Shown here in pieces: positions 1 to 6,456 of a stretch of DNA of 9,412 bases. The notes under the pieces are model-generated. The model ran no database searches and was not told the DNA's origin. It was given only the letters and a program-made list of their open reading frames with translations. Source of the stretch: an uncultured Verrucomicrobia subdivision 3 bacterium (GTDB taxonomy: Bacteria; Verrucomicrobiota; Verrucomicrobiia; Limisphaerales; UBA11358); NCBI GenBank assembly GCA_903861445.1, contig CAIOUK010000263.1, forward strand, positions 1-9,412. The letters run 5' to 3'. Position numbers and translations under genes: made by a program. How positions within the stretch are numbered: the first letter of the stretch is position 1; the number at the start of each line of letters is the position of its first letter.

Positions 1-105
1 AAAAATGATGCGGTCCACCAGCAGCCGCGAAAAAATGTCGAACTGGCGCTCGCCGCGCGCGGTCTGCTCGATGACGGTCGGATACGGAATGATCGAATTT
101 TTCAT
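1..105 (-). CDS. clpP: ATP-dependent Clp protease proteolytic subunit, N-terminus (partial)
   Basis: Only the first 35 codons are present; the frame stays open to the left edge. ClpP is the serine peptidase that forms the two-ring barrel of the cytoplasmic Clp protease and is fed unfolded substrates by ClpX or ClpA-type ATPases. The visible residues include VIEQTARGERQFDIFSRLL followed by a DRIIF stretch, the nearly invariant ClpP N-terminus (compare IEQT, RGER, DIYSRLL, RIIFL in other bacteria). The catalytic Ser-His-Asp residues lie outside the window. I chose the ATG at 105 because family homology begins about seven residues later and a GGAG sits 13 bases upstream. The frame also stays open back to an ATG at 183, which would add 26 residues without family resemblance. 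The gene upstream is a secreted hydrolase rather than the trigger factor gene often found there. Confidence 0.93.
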   Translation of the reverse strand, partial: MKNSIIPYPTVIEQTARGERQFDIFSRLLVDRIIF

Positions 106-228
106 GCCGAAATAACTACTCCATTTTCGCCGCAAGTAAAGACTGGTTGTGGTATCGCCGAGCTGCTGAAGCCGTTCAGTCATCACGTTTTCGTCAGGTG
201 TGGGCGCATTGCCGCTGCCCCGGCGAAT

Positions 229-981
229 TTACTTCTGGCCGGACGCGGCCAGAAGTTCCTTCACTTTGTCTTGGATGGCTTCCGCCCAGATATCGAAGCC
301 CTTGTCTCCAAGATGCAGGTAGTCTTTCATGACTTCCTTGCTGATGGTGCCGTCGGGTTGCAAAAATTTATTGCCGATATCCATGTAATAGACCGGCCCG
401 CCCGCGTATTTCGAGATTATCTCGTTGACCGCCTTAATTTTTTCACGACCTGGATTCGGCTTTTCACCGCGCGGGAAAATGCTAAGAAGCAGGATTTTTG
501 ATTCGGGGTGCTTGCTCCTGATCAGATCGACGATTGCCTTGACCCCTGCTGCCGCGTCAGCCGGGTCGGCATTTTTTTCCCACAAATTGTTGGTGCCAAT
601 CATGACGACGAACACCTTCGCCTTGTAACCATCCAGTTCACCATTCTCCAGCCGCCAGAGAACATTTTGCGTCCGATCGCCACCAATGCCCATGTTGACG
701 GCCCGGTAGGAACCCCAGTGTTTGTTCCAATTTTCCCCACCCCGCCAGCGTGCGGTGATGGAGTCGCCGACAAAGGCCAGATCAATTTGGCCATTCATCT
801 TCTTGATGTCGGCCATGATTCTTGCGCAATTGCCGCGCCACCACTTGTAGGGATCATCCTTCGAGCCATTCGTCTTTGCTTGGGCAGGCTGGGTGGCTGA
901 TAAGTCGGCGGCCGCCGTCGTCCAAGTTGCCAGAGCTGCCAGGATAAGAACTAGAATCTGTTTGTGGGGTAATAGTTTCAT
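229..981 (-). CDS. Secreted SGNH/GDSL hydrolase, PAF-acetylhydrolase Ib alpha-like
   Basis: A 250-residue exported esterase-type enzyme. Residues 1-25 form a signal peptide: Lys at the start, a hydrophobic run at about 9-20, and a likely cut after TAAA. All four SGNH blocks are intact: GDSI with nucleophile Ser74, GIGGDRTQ with Gly100, GTNN with Asn131, and DYLH with Asp220 and His223. The stretches GIGGD-TQ-VLWRL-NGEL, PRG--PNP-REK and DGTIS--x-DYLHL resemble the alpha subunits of mammalian PAF-acetylhydrolase Ib unusually closely. Bacterial members of this branch are usually predicted to deacylate or deacetylate lipids or glycans; the substrate cannot be read from the sequence. The ATG at 981 is the natural start for the signal peptide, though no Shine-Dalgarno is visible. 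It begins 37 bases after the MBL hydrolase stop on the same strand, so the two are probably cotranscribed. No lipobox Cys is present, so a periplasmic or secreted location is likely. Confidence 0.93.
   Translation of the reverse strand: MKLLPHKQILVLILAALATWTTAAADLSATQPAQAKTNGSKDDPYKWWRGNCARIMADIKKMNGQIDLAFVGDSITARWRGGENWNKHWGSYRAVNMGIGGDRTQNVLWRLENGELDGYKAKVFVVMIGTNNLWEKNADPADAAAGVKAIVDLIRSKHPESKILLLSIFPRGEKPNPGREKIKAVNEIISKYAGGPVYYMDIGNKFLQPDGTISKEVMKDYLHLGDKGFDIWAEAIQDKVKELLAASGQK
231..256 (-). other. Perfect inverted repeat at the end of the SGNH hydrolase gene
   Basis: The ten bases 231-240 are exactly complementary to 247-256, leaving a six-base loop (241-246). Read on the minus strand, the hairpin covers the last codons of the SGNH hydrolase and runs into its TAA stop. 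The bases after it are not a T-run, so it is not a textbook intrinsic terminator. It could slow polymerase, mark a Rho-dependent end or protect the mRNA 3' end before clpP. The symmetry is certain; the function is a guess. Confidence 0.45.
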
Positions 982-1018
982 GAGGATGCGGAGTGAATTA
1001 TTTCGGTGTTAAAATAAT

Positions 1019-1864
1019 TTAGAAATTCATGGTTACGCAAGGCGTATCTTGCCCGGCGATTTCCAACCGGACGTGCCGGGCGCCGAGTTGGTGAAGCTGC
1101 TCGGCCATGACGTGTTCGGCGAGCGCAGGCGTGTTGCATTCGCGGCTCAAGTGCGCGAGATAAAGTTGTTTCAAATTGGCGGACATGATTTGCGCGACGG
1201 TCTCGGCGGCAGTGACGTTGGAGATGTGGCCGTGCCGGCCGAGGATGCGCTGCTTGAGCGCCCACGACCGACGCGGACAATCCTGCAACATCTTCACGTC
1301 GTGATTGGATTCGAGCACGAGAACATTCGCGGCGCGGATGCGTTCCAGCACCAGCTTGGTGACGTGACCGAGGTCGGTGGCGAAACCGATGTTGCCGGCG
1401 GCGGTGCGTAAAATAAATCCCACCGGGTCTTGCGCGTCGTGCGGAATGGAAAACGTTTCGATGCTGACATCGCCGATTTCAAAGCTCGCGCCGGTCTCGA
1501 ACAGCCGCCAATCAATTTTCGCCTTCAAGTGCGCCGTGCCATCGGTGCCCTCGAACGCCGGTTTCTTTTTCGAGTCCCACTTGGCTTTCATCGCCCAGAT
1601 GGTGCCGTCCTGCGTGCCGCGATTGCAAAAAACGGGAATGTGAAATTTATCCGCGAGGCCGAGGATGCCGGCGATGTGGTCGGAATGTTCGTGCGTAATT
1701 AAAATTGCCGAAAGATTTTCCGGCGTCTTGCCGAGGGTGGCGAGGCGCTTGCGGATTTGCAGCGGCGAGAAACCGGCGTCCACGAGGATACGCGTTTCGG
1801 CGGTCTCGACATAGGCGCAGTTGCCGGCCGAGCCGCTGCCGAGGATGGTGAAGGCGACGGACAC
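1019..1864 (-). CDS. Metallo-beta-lactamase-fold hydrolase, WalJ/YycJ type
   Basis: A 281-residue soluble protein with no signal peptide. The N-terminus has the beta-strand and loop LGSGSAGNCAYVE and the Asp29 of LVDAG. These are followed by the zinc site HEHSDH (residues 58-63), a PHD motif with His142, the bridging Asp164 in ATDLG, the family motif ESNHD (185-189), RILG-HGHISN (His213) and a late AHLS (His238). This order matches the WalJ/YycJ family, whose Firmicute members are described as cytoplasmic dinuclear-metal enzymes probably acting on nucleic acid. The exact substrate here is inference. The start codon is GTG at 1864; an in-frame TAA lies four codons upstream, so no longer product is possible. 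No Shine-Dalgarno is visible. It heads the minus-strand pair with the SGNH hydrolase and is divergent from the sedolisin gene. Confidence 0.9.
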   Translation of the reverse strand: MSVAFTILGSGSAGNCAYVETAETRILVDAGFSPLQIRKRLATLGKTPENLSAILITHEHSDHIAGILGLADKFHIPVFCNRGTQDGTIWAMKAKWDSKKKPAFEGTDGTAHLKAKIDWRLFETGASFEIGDVSIETFSIPHDAQDPVGFILRTAAGNIGFATDLGHVTKLVLERIRAANVLVLESNHDVKMLQDCPRRSWALKQRILGRHGHISNVTAAETVAQIMSANLKQLYLAHLSRECNTPALAEHVMAEQLHQLGARHVRLEIAGQDTPCVTMNF

Positions 1865-2004
1865 GGCGGCAATTTAGCGTGCCGGCGGCAGGTGGTAAAT
1901 GGTTTTACGCAAATTGACTTTGCCCAATGTTAGCGTAATTTTAAGCGACACGCCGCCAGTTTTTGGAACGCGACGTGCCTTATTATTTTTAAGCAACCAT
2001 TTTT
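1865..2004. promoter_or_regulatory. Divergent intergenic region between MBL hydrolase and sedolisin
   Basis: These 140 bases must hold the start signals for both divergent genes. On the plus strand the best candidate is TTGACT at 1914-1919 with a TAATTT at 1936-1941 (16-base spacer); the second box is weak. A TATTAT at 1981-1986 is a better -10 but has no good -35 and would leave a leader of only about a dozen bases. The heptamer TTAGCGT occurs twice in direct orientation (1874-1880 and 1930-1936), and GTAAA/TTTAC form a small hairpin at 1895-1908. None of these is convincing alone as an operator. Confidence 0.3.
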
Positions 2005-5000
2005 TTGAAAAGCCACACTTTAATATTTGGAAAAACGCATCTGGGTCGGACGACGGCTCTGTTGATATGGCTTTTGCTTGTCGGCGTGCGTCCTGTTTTT
2101 GGCGCAGATTTCAAGCAGCTGCACGGCCATGTGCCGGCAGCCGTCAAAAATCTGACGGCCATCAGCCGTCTGCCCGCGACAAATGAACTGCATCTGGCCA
2201 TCGGCGTGCCGCTGCGCGATCCGGCGGGGCTGGATCAATTTCTGGCGGATGTCTATAACCCGGCGAGTCCGAATTACCGGCATTTTCTGGAGCCGGCGGA
2301 ATTTACCGCGCGGTTCAGCGCCACGGCAGCGGATTACGCGGCGGTGAAAAATTTTGCGCTGGCCAACGGTTTTAAAATCACGCAGGAGCACGGCAACCGG
2401 TTGTTGTTGTCCGTGACAGCGAAGGCGACGGATGTGGAGCGCGCGTTCCACCTGCACTTGCAAAAATTTCATCATCCCACGGAGAACCGCGACTTTTTTG
2501 CGCCGGACGCGGAGCCGACGGTGGCTGCCGGTTTGGCGGTGGTGGACGTGAGCGGCTTGAGTGATTATTACCGACCGCATCCGAAGCTGCGCAAAATGGA
2601 TCCGAAAACGGTTGTGCCGAAGAATGGCTCCGCGCCCGACAGCTCCGGAGCCTACTTCGGCAATGATTTTCGGAATGCCTATGCGCCGGGGACGACGTTG
2701 ACTGGCGCGGGTCAGTCGGTGGGGTTGTTTCAACTGGACGGCTATTATGCCAACGACATTACCCATTATGCCCGGCTGGCGGGCGGTGGGCGGACGAACA
2801 TTCTGGTCCAAACCGTGCCGGTCGGTTCGACCAACTGGAGCATTGGAACCAATGGCGGCAATGACGAAGTTTCGCTGGATATTGAAATGGCGATGGCGAT
2901 GGCGCCCGGCTTGTCAAAAATATTGGTGTTTGAGGGGCCGCTTTCATCCTTTCCCAATGACATTTTGAACGCGATGGCGGCGAGTAACACGGTTAAAAAC
3001 TTAAGTTGCTCTTGGGGGTGGAGTGGTGGGCCAAGCACCAGCACCGACACCATTTTTCAAACCATGGCCGCTCAAGGACAGTCGTTTTTCAACGCTTCCG
3101 GCGATAGCGATGCGTTCACGGTCGGGGCTGGTTCGGTGAATGGCGTGGATAACACTACCATTCTTAATGCCCCGTCCAGTTCGCCCTACATCACACAGGT
3201 GGGCGGCACGACTTTGACGACTGGTAATGGTGCGGCTTATTCCTCTGAAACCGTTTGGAATTGGGGACGTGTTACAAATCAGGACGGTTCTATCAGCTAT
3301 GATGGTAGTAGCGGCGGCGTCAGTTCCTATTATTCGATTCCGAGCTGGCAAACTAATATCAGTATGTCGGCCAACAAAGGTTCCACCAGTTTTCGGAACA
3401 TACCTGACGTGGCGCTGACGGCGGACAATGTCTATGTGATTTCCGGCGGCAGTGGAGCTGGTTCGGGAGGCAACGGCGGCACCAGTTTCGCCGCGCCGTT
3501 GTGGGCGGGGTTCATGGCCTTGGTCAACCAGCAGTATGTTGCAGTTACTAGCAGCTCCACCAATTCGGTTGGTTTCATCAATCCGGCAATCTATATCATC
3601 GGCCAAGGATTGAATCCGAGTTACACTTACGCTGCCTGTTTCCATGACACAACCACTGGCAATAATTTCTGGCCCAATAGCTCGTCGCAATATCCAGCGG
3701 TGACGGGATACGACCTTTGCACCGGTTGGGGCACGCCGAATGGCACCAATTTAATTAACGCCTTAGCCACGCCGCCGGATGCTTTGGGGGTTACTCCGGC
3801 GTCAGGTTTCGCTGCTTATGGTTTGCCGGGCGGGCCATTTTCACCCTCGTCGCAAATATTCTCGCTCACCAATACGAGCACTTCAAATTTGGTCTGGTCC
3901 GTCATCAACCCGTCGGCTTGGATCGATGTTTCTAACAGCAGCGGCACGCTGGTAACTTATGGCCAGACCAACGTGACCATCAGCTTGAATTCCGCCGCCA
4001 ACAGCCTGGTGGCTGGAAATTATTCCGCGACGGTTGGTTTCTCAAATCAAACCAGCCATGTGCTGCAAAATCGCCAGTGCACCCTTCAAATAGTTGATCC
4101 CTTAACTCTTCTGACAACCAATGGTTTTACGGCCTACGGTTCGCCGGGCGGACCGTTCAACCCCGCTTCCCAAGCCGTGGTATTCACCAACCTGTCTGCC
4201 AGTTCGGTGATGTGGAGTCTTATCAACACCTCAATCTGGTTTACGGTTTCTGCCAGCAGCGGCTCCATTGCCGGCAATAGCTCGGTGTCTGTAACCGTCA
4301 CCACTAATGCCGCCATCACGAGCCTGGCCGCAGGTAATTACAGCGCCTCACTGGTGCTTTCCAATCAAGCCAGTCACCTGACCCAAAGTCTGTTGTTTTC
4401 CGCTTTTATCGGCCAGACGATTGTTCAGAATGGAGGATTTGAGACCGGTGATTTTACCGGCTGGACACAATCGGGCGACACCTCCTACACGGATGTAACT
4501 AGTGGCGACACAAACTATGTGCATTCCGGCAATAATGGCGCGCAGTTTGGACCATCTGCCTCACTTGGTTACCTTACTCAAACATTGGTGACCACGCCGG
4601 GGCAAACCTACTTGCTTTCATTCTGGCTCTCTAATCCGGATGAGACTGGAAATTCAGGCGGTGTCCAGTTTCAGGCGAATTGGAATAACACAACACTTAC
4701 CAATCTTACTGGAACCGATCCCACCGCAGACTTCAACTGGAGGCAGTTTAATTACATCGTCACAGCTACGAATGCCAGCACTGTTCTCCAGTTCAGTTTT
4801 TCCAATAGCCCGGATTACTTTGGTTTGGACGACGTCAGTGTCATCCCGGTCAATCCGCCCGCCATCACGCAACAGCCTTTGAGCCAGACCAATCTGGTCG
4901 GCAGCAATGTTGTTTTTACTACCACGGTTACCGGCAGCGTGCCGCTGTCCTTCCACTGGCGCACGAACGGCGTCAATCTAGTCAACAACGCCGTGGTTTC

Positions 5001-6399
5001 CGGTGCTACCACCAATGTGTTGACGCTCACCGGCATCAGCCTCACCAACGCCGGCAATTACACGCTCGTCGTCACCAATGCCTACGGTTCCATTACCAGC
5101 AGCGTTGCAACATTGACCGTTCTATTACCGCCAACCAACCAGCTATTAATCAGCACCATTGGTTTGGGCAGCCTATCACCGAACTACAGCAATGTGTGGT
5201 TGCAAATCGGTCGGAATTACAGCATCACTTCCACGCCTGCCGCCGGCTTTATATTTACCAACTGGACGGTTTCAACTAATTGGATTGGCGGCGTTACCGT
5301 GACCGGCACCAATCTCCAGTTCATGATGCAATCAAACCTGACGATACTGGCCAAATTTTTTGAAACAACCAATCCCAGCGTAAGTATTACCAATGTGCCG
5401 GCGGGGTTGGCTGTGAGTAACTCAACTTTCGTAGTGAAAGGCAAGGCGAGTGATATTTGGCAGGTGACGAATGTCTTATATTCGCTAAACAGTGGGAGTT
5501 GGAGTAATGCGTTGACGACCAACGCCTGGACTAATTGGTCGGCCACCGTAAATCTGGCACCGGGCACCAACACGATTTCTGCCTATGCGATAAATTCCGG
5601 CGGCAATGTATCGCCAACCACCAACGCACACGTGTTCTTTGCCGTGACCAACCAACTTTCAATTCGCACCAATGGTTTAGGCGTAATATTACCGAACTAT
5701 AACAGAGCCTGGCTGAACATCGGCCAAAATTATAGTATTACCTCTGCTCCCGCTGCGGGTTTTGTCTTCACCAACTGGACGGTTTCAACCAATTGGGTTG
5801 GTGGCGCCACCGTGACCGGCACGAATCTGCTTTTCATGATGCAATCTAACTTGACGTTGCTGGCCACGTTTGTGGAAACCAGCCGGCCAACCCTTTTGAT
5901 CACCGCGCCGACCAACAACCAGCATCTGACGAATGCGCTCGCCACCATCGTTGGCACGAACACTGACAACTGGGGGATTTCCGGCGTCTGGTATCGCTTG
6001 AACAGCAACACCTGGAACACGGTCACAGCCACCACCAATCAGTTCATCAACTGGACTCAAGTGGCCACGCTCCTGGCCGGCACTAATACGGTCAATGCCT
6101 ATGCGGTCAATTACGGCGGCCTGTTCTCGCCGACCAACACCGTCAGTTTTGTGTCCAGCAATACTTTTGCCCTGCAGCTGCTCTTTACCAACGCGCAGCC
6201 GCTAAAAACGAACGGCTTGGTTTTCAGTCTGCAACTGTCCACGGGATTGAACGGTCGCATCCAAGTCTCGACCAATCTCACCAGTGTTACCAATTGGATT
6301 ACGCTGACGAATTTCATCGGTTCAAACACCGTCATTACCTTCCGCGATCCGGGCGCCACCAATTCCAACCAGCGATATTATCGCGCCGTGATTCCCTAA
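2005..6399 (+). CDS. Sedolisin (S53) family serine-carboxyl peptidase precursor with long multidomain C-terminal tail
   Basis: A 1464-residue secreted endopeptidase. In order: signal peptide (about 1-34, cut near VFGA); pro-kumamolisin-type activation domain (about 37-190); S53 catalytic domain (about 215-590) with Glu288 and Asp292 in DEVSLDIE, oxyanion Asp367 in ASGDSD, nucleophile Ser494 in GGTSFAAPLWAG, and a calcium-loop region at Asp548 to Asp570 flanked by Cys545 and Cys572. Then come two BACON-like repeats (592-804), a carbohydrate-binding-like domain opening NGGFETGDFTGW (805-949), an Ig-like domain (950-1041), two 171-residue composite repeats (from 1045 and 1216), and a C-terminal module (1388-1464). 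Typical sedolisins are a third to a half this length. They cleave proteins at acidic pH after self-removal of the prodomain; the tail presumably binds polysaccharide or anchors the enzyme. The start is TTG at 2005, with an in-frame stop five codons upstream; CTG at 2041 would also leave a signal peptide. No Shine-Dalgarno is visible. Confidence 0.94.
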   Translation: MKSHTLIFGKTHLGRTTALLIWLLLVGVRPVFGADFKQLHGHVPAAVKNLTAISRLPATNELHLAIGVPLRDPAGLDQFLADVYNPASPNYRHFLEPAEFTARFSATAADYAAVKNFALANGFKITQEHGNRLLLSVTAKATDVERAFHLHLQKFHHPTENRDFFAPDAEPTVAAGLAVVDVSGLSDYYRPHPKLRKMDPKTVVPKNGSAPDSSGAYFGNDFRNAYAPGTTLTGAGQSVGLFQLDGYYANDITHYARLAGGGRTNILVQTVPVGSTNWSIGTNGGNDEVSLDIEMAMAMAPGLSKILVFEGPLSSFPNDILNAMAASNTVKNLSCSWGWSGGPSTSTDTIFQTMAAQGQSFFNASGDSDAFTVGAGSVNGVDNTTILNAPSSSPYITQVGGTTLTTGNGAAYSSETVWNWGRVTNQDGSISYDGSSGGVSSYYSIPSWQTNISMSANKGSTSFRNIPDVALTADNVYVISGGSGAGSGGNGGTSFAAPLWAGFMALVNQQYVAVTSSSTNSVGFINPAIYIIGQGLNPSYTYAACFHDTTTGNNFWPNSSSQYPAVTGYDLCTGWGTPNGTNLINALATPPDALGVTPASGFAAYGLPGGPFSPSSQIFSLTNTSTSNLVWSVINPSAWIDVSNSSGTLVTYGQTNVTISLNSAANSLVAGNYSATVGFSNQTSHVLQNRQCTLQIVDPLTLLTTNGFTAYGSPGGPFNPASQAVVFTNLSASSVMWSLINTSIWFTVSASSGSIAGNSSVSVTVTTNAAITSLAAGNYSASLVLSNQASHLTQSLLFSAFIGQTIVQNGGFETGDFTGWTQSGDTSYTDVTSGDTNYVHSGNNGAQFGPSASLGYLTQTLVTTPGQTYLLSFWLSNPDETGNSGGVQFQANWNNTTLTNLTGTDPTADFNWRQFNYIVTATNASTVLQFSFSNSPDYFGLDDVSVIPVNPPAITQQPLSQTNLVGSNVVFTTTVTGSVPLSFHWRTNGVNLVNNAVVSGATTNVLTLTGISLTNAGNYTLVVTNAYGSITSSVATLTVLLPPTNQLLISTIGLGSLSPNYSNVWLQIGRNYSITSTPAAGFIFTNWTVSTNWIGGVTVTGTNLQFMMQSNLTILAKFFETTNPSVSITNVPAGLAVSNSTFVVKGKASDIWQVTNVLYSLNSGSWSNALTTNAWTNWSATVNLAPGTNTISAYAINSGGNVSPTTNAHVFFAVTNQLSIRTNGLGVILPNYNRAWLNIGQNYSITSAPAAGFVFTNWTVSTNWVGGATVTGTNLLFMMQSNLTLLATFVETSRPTLLITAPTNNQHLTNALATIVGTNTDNWGISGVWYRLNSNTWNTVTATTNQFINWTQVATLLAGTNTVNAYAVNYGGLFSPTNTVSFVSSNTFALQLLFTNAQPLKTNGLVFSLQLSTGLNGRIQVSTNLTSVTNWITLTNFIGSNTVITFRDPGATNSNQRYYRAVIP
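3778..4416 (+). repeat. Two tandem BACON-like domain repeats inside the sedolisin
   Basis: Residues 592-697 and 698-804 of the peptidase are diverged copies with a 106-residue offset, seen by aligning GF-AYG-PGGPF at residues 601-612 with the same motif at 707-718. Each copy continues with a TN-rich strand, a V-WS-IN--x-W motif, an S-SSG turn and LxAGNYSA. The layout (PGGPF, SQ, W-V, SSG, AGxY) fits the BACON-like all-beta fold common in secreted bacterial proteins. The copies are clearly diverged at DNA level, so the duplication is old. Confidence 0.7.
5137..5361 (+). repeat. Composite tail repeat, copy 1 (bacterial-repeat domain)
   Basis: Residues 1045-1119 form a domain with the motifs NQL-I-T-GLG---PNY, NYSITS-PAAGF-FTNWTVSTNW and VTGTNL-FMMQSNLT, resembling the bacterial repeat domain family (Flg_new_2-like). 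An Ig-like or Big_7-like segment of about 95 residues follows (about 1122-1214). Together they make a unit of 171 residues that is repeated immediately. The DNA identical to copy 2 includes a 20-base run starting at 5257. Confidence 0.75.
5650..5874 (+). repeat. Composite tail repeat, copy 2 (bacterial-repeat domain)
   Basis: Residues 1216-1290 repeat copy 1 at an offset of exactly 513 bases (171 codons), shown by the shared 20-base run at 5257 and 5770. Protein identity is high around FTNWTVSTNW and MMQSNLT, while the following Ig-like segment (about 1293-1385) has diverged much further. The first half of the unit is therefore either under stronger constraint or has been homogenised by gene conversion. 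Confidence 0.75.
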
Positions 6400-6456
6400 A
6401 CACGGACATGGCAACCGCCGCTTGCCCGTCTCCGCAAAAAACGCGACAATCTCGGC

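Noticed and set aside
1874..1936. Direct repeat TTAGCGT in the divergent promoter region
   Set aside because: Seven bases, two copies, 56 bases apart and off any clear promoter geometry; too weak to call a regulator site.
2766..2793. G-rich stretch in the sedolisin gene as a second G-quadruplex
   Set aside because: Most runs have only two G, so at best a weak two-tier structure; common in GC-rich coding sequence.
2020..2811. A 263-codon open frame on the minus strand inside the sedolisin gene
   Set aside because: It is antisense to the signal peptide, prodomain and early catalytic domain of an intact peptidase. The product is Arg/Gln-rich and without recognisable motifs.
3001..3690. A 229-codon minus-strand open frame over the S53 catalytic domain
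   Set aside because: Same reasoning: a shadow of conserved peptidase coding sequence with no coherent domain of its own.
6405..6430. Small hairpin (GGCAA/TTGCC plus GAC/GTC) between the sedolisin stop and tilS
   Set aside because: Only five continuous base pairs plus three more after a mismatch, and followed by an A-run rather than a T-run on the plus strand. Not good enough to call a terminator.
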